Below the pieces are notes generated by a model that ran no database searches, was not told the DNA's origin, and was given only the letters and a program-made list of their open reading frames with translations. A stretch of DNA of 35,647 bases from Deltaproteobacteria bacterium (GTDB lineage: Bacteria; Desulfobacterota; Binatia; UTPRO1): NCBI GenBank assembly GCA_029262315.1, contig JAJCZP010000186.1:1-35647 (forward strand), written 5' to 3'. The position numbers were made by a program, and so were the translations under genes. This document shows positions 32,129 through 35,647 of this stretch, piece by piece (positions within the stretch are counted from its first letter, which is position 1; every line of letters starts with the position of its first letter).

Positions 32129-33448
32129 TCAGCCCTCACCCACCAGCTGCGCCAGTGCCGCCAGACTCTCCTCGAGGGTGCAGCGCTCCACGAGCCCTTG
32201 TCGGAGAAATTCGTTGATCGCATCGATCTTCGCGATCGCCTCATCGATGCCAGGACTCGTCCCGGCGGTATAGGCGCCGATCTTGATGAGGTCCTCGGCA
32301 TCGAGATAGGTGGCCAGCCAGCGTCGCACTTTCGCGACCAGAGCAGCGTGCGCGGCCGGCACGATGTCGGTCATCAACCGTGAAATACTCTTCAGCACGT
32401 CGATGGCGGGAAAGTGGCCCTGATTCGCCAACTGCCGATCCAGAACGACGTGGCCGTCGAGGAGGCTGCGCGCGGTATCCGCCACAGGCTCGTTCAGATC
32501 GTCGCCCTCGACGAGCACCGTGTAGAGACCCGTCACCGTCCCACGACCCGTCGCGCCCGCCCGCTCCAGCAAGCGCGGGAGCAGGGCGAAGACGGAGGGC
32601 GTGTAGCCGCGCGCCGATGGGGGCTCGCCGACCGACAACCCCACTTCACGCTGTGCCATCGCCAACCGAGTCAGCGAGTCCATCATGAGCATGACATCGC
32701 CACCGCGGTCCCGAAAGTATTCAGCCAGTGCCGTCGCCAGGAACGCACCCCGCACGCGGACGAGCGGCGGCTGGTCGGACGTCGCGACGACGACGACCGA
32801 ACGCGCGAGCCCCTCAGGGCCCAGATCGCGCTCGATGAACTCCCGCACTTCACGTCCACGCTCGCCGATCAGCGCAATGACGTTGACACTTGCCTGGGTC
32901 GAACGAGCGATCATGCCGAGGAGCGCGCTCTTCCCGACGCCAGAGCCGGCGAACACGCCGAGGCGTTGCCCGCACCCACACGTCAGCAGGCCGTTCAACG
33001 CCCGGATACCGAGATCCAACGGCGTGCGAATCAAGGTCCGCGCCATGGGATTGATGTGCCCACCGTAGAGCGGAACCTCGCCCTCTGGCTCGATCGCCTC
33101 TCCGCCATCGATCGGATTCCCCAGACCGTCGAGCACTCGCCCGAGCAGCCCCGGACCGACCCCCACGAGCGGGCGATCCCCGTCGGCGACGATCCGACTC
33201 CCAGGCTCGATTCCGCTCACGTCGCCGAGAGGCATCAGTAGCACCCGACGCTGCCGAAAACCGACAATCTCCGCCGGCACACCTGAGCTCCCGTCGCGAC
33301 GTTCGATGGTGCAGATACCACCGATCGGCAAGCCGGGGCCCGTACCTTCGATCACGAGCCCGATCACATCCGTGACGCGCCCGCTGACGCGGACGGGATT
33401 CACCGAACGCAAGCGCTCGGTTGCAACGCTGAGATCCAGGCCGGTCAT
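32129..33448 (-). CDS. fliI: Flagellum-specific export ATPase FliI
   Basis: A 439-residue hexameric ATPase homologous to the F1 beta subunit, which powers early steps of export. Walker A is AGSGVGKS at residues 167-174, followed by VNVIALIGERGREVREFIER (a FliI hallmark), Walker B GGDVMLMMDSLTRLAMAQRE, the type III ATPase signature PPSARGYTPSVFALLPRLLE and VLVEGDDLNEPVADTARSLL. The ATG overlaps the fliH stop by four bases. Order fliH-fliI-fliJ is normal. Confidence 0.98.
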   Translation of the reverse strand: MTGLDLSVATERLRSVNPVRVSGRVTDVIGLVIEGTGPGLPIGGICTIERRDGSSGVPAEIVGFRQRRVLLMPLGDVSGIEPGSRIVADGDRPLVGVGPGLLGRVLDGLGNPIDGGEAIEPEGEVPLYGGHINPMARTLIRTPLDLGIRALNGLLTCGCGQRLGVFAGSGVGKSALLGMIARSTQASVNVIALIGERGREVREFIERDLGPEGLARSVVVVATSDQPPLVRVRGAFLATALAEYFRDRGGDVMLMMDSLTRLAMAQREVGLSVGEPPSARGYTPSVFALLPRLLERAGATGRGTVTGLYTVLVEGDDLNEPVADTARSLLDGHVVLDRQLANQGHFPAIDVLKSISRLMTDIVPAAHAALVAKVRRWLATYLDAEDLIKIGAYTAGTSPGIDEAIAKIDAINEFLRQGLVERCTLEESLAALAQLVGEG

Positions 33449-34107
33449 TCGGGTCGTGTCAATGCGGCGCGAATGGCGCCGATCTGACTGTCCACGCTGA
33501 GGTCAAGGTCCCCGGAGAGACTCTCGAGCACGCATCCGTTGTCGGCAAGCGTCTCGTCCGCGACGAGCTCCAGTTCCTGCACACCATCGAGGAGGTCCCG
33601 AAGATCGGGCAAACGCTCGATAAGAAAACGATGCAGCACGCAACCCGCGCGAATCTGGACGCGCTCGTGGTCGAGCGCTTGCTGCACGGCCTCGCGAATC
33701 ATCCCGAGCCAGCGTTCTGGGTTGTCCGCCAACTCTCGCTGCACGACTTTGCGAGCAATCCCGAGCGCGAGCTCGAGCAGCTCCCTCTGATAGCGTTCGA
33801 CCAGTGCGCCGCGAAAACGCACCACGTCCTCGGTGGCCGCAACCAACGCTCGTGCCGACATCATGATTTCCTGCTCGGCCTCGGCCCGGCCCGCCAGAAG
33901 CCCCTCTTCGTAGGCAGCGGCACGTGCCGCCTCTCCCTCTTCGAGGCTGCCCTCGCCCGCCGCAACCGGCATCGCGAAATCGGGAAACACCGTCGCAACC
34001 GGGGGTCCGGCGTCCACCTGGACGTTCTCAGCGACGAGGGGAAACGGCTCCATGTGCGTCGCGGCTGGCCGCACTCGATCAGACAAGCGCGTCCCCGTCC
34101 CCGACAC
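33445..34107 (-). CDS. fliH: Flagellar export regulator FliH
   Basis: A FliH-family protein, 220 residues from the GTG at 34107. FliH binds FliI and holds it at the C-ring. The N-terminus is variable (SDRVRPAATHMEPFPL); the middle has the AAYEEGLLAGRAEAEQE repeat-like helix with the spaced Gly pattern of the family, and the C-terminal V-ATPase E-subunit-like part (ELLELALGIARKVVQRELAD then IRAGCVLHRFLIERL) is clear. The start is uncertain: GTG at 34107 overlaps fliG by 29 bases, another GTG lies 11 codons in, and an ATG at 34053 avoids the overlap; none has a strong ribosome binding site. Confidence 0.92.
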   Translation of the reverse strand: MSGTGTRLSDRVRPAATHMEPFPLVAENVQVDAGPPVATVFPDFAMPVAAGEGSLEEGEAARAAAYEEGLLAGRAEAEQEIMMSARALVAATEDVVRFRGALVERYQRELLELALGIARKVVQRELADNPERWLGMIREAVQQALDHERVQIRAGCVLHRFLIERLPDLRDLLDGVQELELVADETLADNGCVLESLSGDLDLSVDSQIGAIRAALTRPE

Positions 34108-35134
34108 CCGCGATGACGATCTTGCCGTCCGCCTGCAGCTCGCGCATGGTCGCGATCACTTTCGACTGCGCCTCTTCCACATCGGCAAGCCGCGCGGGGC
34201 CAGCGGTCTCCAGATCCTCGCGCAGAATGTCAGCGGCGCGACTCGACACATTCGACAGGATCTTCCGTTTGAGCTCCGCACTGACCGTCTTGAGCGAGAG
34301 CAACAGCTCTTCGCGTGCGACGTCCTTGAGCAGAGCCTGCATGCCTCGATTGTCGAGCTGCAGCAGATCCTCGAACGTGAACAGCTGATCACGAATGGCC
34401 GCCGCAAGCTGAGCATCGCGCTGTTCGAGTTCCTCGAACACGCGCTCCTCGAGCGTCTTGTGGGCGTACTTCATGATCTCGGCCGCCACCTTCGGACCAC
34501 CCGGGATCGAGCCGGACTCCCGCACGAGGCCCTTCACCTGCTCGCGCAGCATCTCGCTGACCTCGGTGATCACGCTGGCCGGCACCGCCGTGTCGAGGCG
34601 CGCGAGCCGCTCGATCATGTCGGTCTGCATGGTCTCCGGGAGGTGCCCGATGATCTCCATGGCGCGTTCCGGACCCACGTACGCGAGGATGAGCGCGACG
34701 ACTTGGGGGTGTTCCGTCTCGAGCAGCTTGGCGACGCCCTCGGGAGGCACATCGCTGATCACTTCGGCGAGATCCCCCTCGGTCGAAGCTGGGGAGTGCT
34801 CGAGCGCCGCGAGAATCTCCCCGCGCGCACCCGCCGCAGGCGCACTCGGATCCGCAAGAGCCTTCGATACCACCGCCCGGGCGAAGGCCGGTCCGTTCAC
34901 TGACAAGCTCGGCGGACCGCCGAACTGCGCTCTGAAATCGTCCGCGACCTTCTCGACATCTTCGCCACTGACGGTGCGCGCCTTGGCGATGGCCTGCGAA
35001 ACGCGCCGAACGTCCGCGTCGTCGAGCCTTCGCAAGACCTCGCACGCGGCTTCTGGTCCGAGCGAGAGGAGAAGCACCGCGGCCTTCTCCGGCCCGGAAA
35101 GTGGCTGATCGCTCACGTGCTGGTTGCCAGCCAT
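34079..35134 (-). CDS. fliG: Flagellar motor switch protein FliG
   Basis: A 351-residue rotor protein that links the MS-ring to the C-ring and contacts the stator. The N-terminal FliF-binding domain starts at LSGPEKAAVLLLSLGPEAAC, the middle domain has the EHPQ motif (ETEHPQVVALILAYVGPERA) and the GGPKVAAEIMK linker region, and the C-terminal torque helix region has FEDLLQLDNRGMQALLKDVA followed by the acidic/basic pairs. The ATG at 35134 has GAGG ten bases upstream and overlaps fliF by 22 bases; a GTG at 35116 would give a 4-base GTGA overlap instead. Confidence 0.98.
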   Translation of the reverse strand: MAGNQHVSDQPLSGPEKAAVLLLSLGPEAACEVLRRLDDADVRRVSQAIAKARTVSGEDVEKVADDFRAQFGGPPSLSVNGPAFARAVVSKALADPSAPAAGARGEILAALEHSPASTEGDLAEVISDVPPEGVAKLLETEHPQVVALILAYVGPERAMEIIGHLPETMQTDMIERLARLDTAVPASVITEVSEMLREQVKGLVRESGSIPGGPKVAAEIMKYAHKTLEERVFEELEQRDAQLAAAIRDQLFTFEDLLQLDNRGMQALLKDVAREELLLSLKTVSAELKRKILSNVSSRAADILREDLETAGPARLADVEEAQSKVIATMRELQADGKIVIAGVGDGDALV

Positions 35135-35647
35135 TGGCGAATGACCTCGGCTGTATGCTCCGGATCATTGCGCGCCACGTCGAGGGCCAAGATACCGGGC
35201 GTCGGACCCTCGGGGAGTGCCAGACGATCGCCCCGCCCGCCCCCTGCCACCGGTGCGCGACCCGCCATGGCCAAGAGAAACGGTCGCACGACCCCGAGGG
35301 CGATGACCAACACCACGAGGAGCCCGCCGGCGCGCCAGAACACGTCGGACCACTCGCCCAGCATCGCCATGGTTCCCGGCGCTTCGGGCGGCGCCAGGGA
35401 TGGAGCCTCCTGGAAGGGCACGCTCGCAACCTCGATCTCGTCACCCCGCTCTTCGTTGAATCCAACGGCGCGCTTGATCAGATCCGTATAGCTTCCAACC
35501 TCCTCGGCCGAGCGCGGAACGAACGTGCGTTCCTCCCCCTCGCCGTCGTATTGACCGTCGAGCATGACTGCCACCGTAAGCTTCTTGATCGCGCCCATGC
35601 CATCGATGCGATGACTCGTGACCTTGCTGATCTCGTAGCTGAGCGCC
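35113..35647 (-). CDS. fliF: Flagellar MS-ring protein FliF, C-terminal part
   Basis: The last 177 residues of FliF, cut by the window edge. FliF forms the MS-ring in the inner membrane and houses the export gate. Visible are the periplasmic end (YEISKVTSHRIDGMGAIKKL, then TVAVMLDGQY), the segment before the second membrane helix (GFNEERGDEIEVASVPFQEA), the membrane helix itself (AGGLLVVLVIALGVVRPFLL) and the cytoplasmic FliG-binding tail ending VARNDPEHTAEVIRQWL. It overlaps fliG. The rest of the gene, and probably fliE, flgC and flgB, lie beyond the right edge. Confidence 0.96.
   Translation of the reverse strand, partial: ALSYEISKVTSHRIDGMGAIKKLTVAVMLDGQYDGEGEERTFVPRSAEEVGSYTDLIKRAVGFNEERGDEIEVASVPFQEAPSLAPPEAPGTMAMLGEWSDVFWRAGGLLVVLVIALGVVRPFLLAMAGRAPVAGGGRGDRLALPEGPTPGILALDVARNDPEHTAEVIRQWLATST

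Overview
The window is a GC-rich stretch of a diderm, flagellated bacterium. P-ring and L-ring genes (flgI, flgH, flgA) show an outer membrane. The mix of a sigma-54 activator, sigma-28/FlgM, CsrA-FliW, a MotE-like protein and FlhF/FlhG resembles deltaproteobacterial-type lineages, but the species cannot be named from sequence alone. There are no rRNA or tRNA genes, insertion sequences, CRISPR arrays or phage genes, and no gene-free stretch longer than about 260 bases.

Layout. Bases 1-4.1 kb: the end of an unidentified gene, a DUF2203 gene (minus), the Lon protease gene (plus) and an unknown 270-residue, cysteine-free protein gene (plus). Bases 4.1-5.3 kb: a HAD phosphatase and an A-type iron-sulfur carrier (both minus). 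From 5.3 kb to the right end lies one nearly continuous minus-strand flagellar locus, transcribed right to left: fliF (partial), fliG, fliH, fliI, fliJ, a motE-like gene; fliK, flgD, flgE; fliL, fliM, fliN, fliO, fliP, fliQ, fliR, flhB, flhA, flhF, flhG, fliA, a small membrane-protein gene; flgF, flgG, flgA, flgH, flgI, flgJ; flgM, flgN, flgK, flgL, csrA, fliW; then a FleQ-like sigma-54 activator. A plus-strand CBS-domain gene interrupts it between flgE and fliL.

How it works together. Five near-identical sigma-54 (-24/-12) promoters of the form GGCA[T/C]-N6-TTGCT were found by reading the intergenic DNA. They lie upstream of fliK, fliL, flgF, the activator gene itself, and, on the plus strand, the unknown gene at 3254. 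A sigma-28-like promoter precedes flgM. This fits a tiered scheme: the activator with sigma-54 drives export apparatus, rod and hook genes, and FliA, held by FlgM, drives flgM-flgN-flgK-flgL-csrA-fliW. CsrA-FliW would add post-transcriptional control. The flagellin, filament cap, stator and chemotaxis genes, and flgB, flgC and fliE, are not in the window.

Most interesting points: the unknown gene tied to the flagellar regulon by its promoter; an activator without a receiver domain and with its own sigma-54 promoter; a FlgJ whose hydrolase half is an M23 peptidase; a probable CTG start for fliP; NPVH in place of NPTH in FlhB; and a divergent CBS protein inside the locus.
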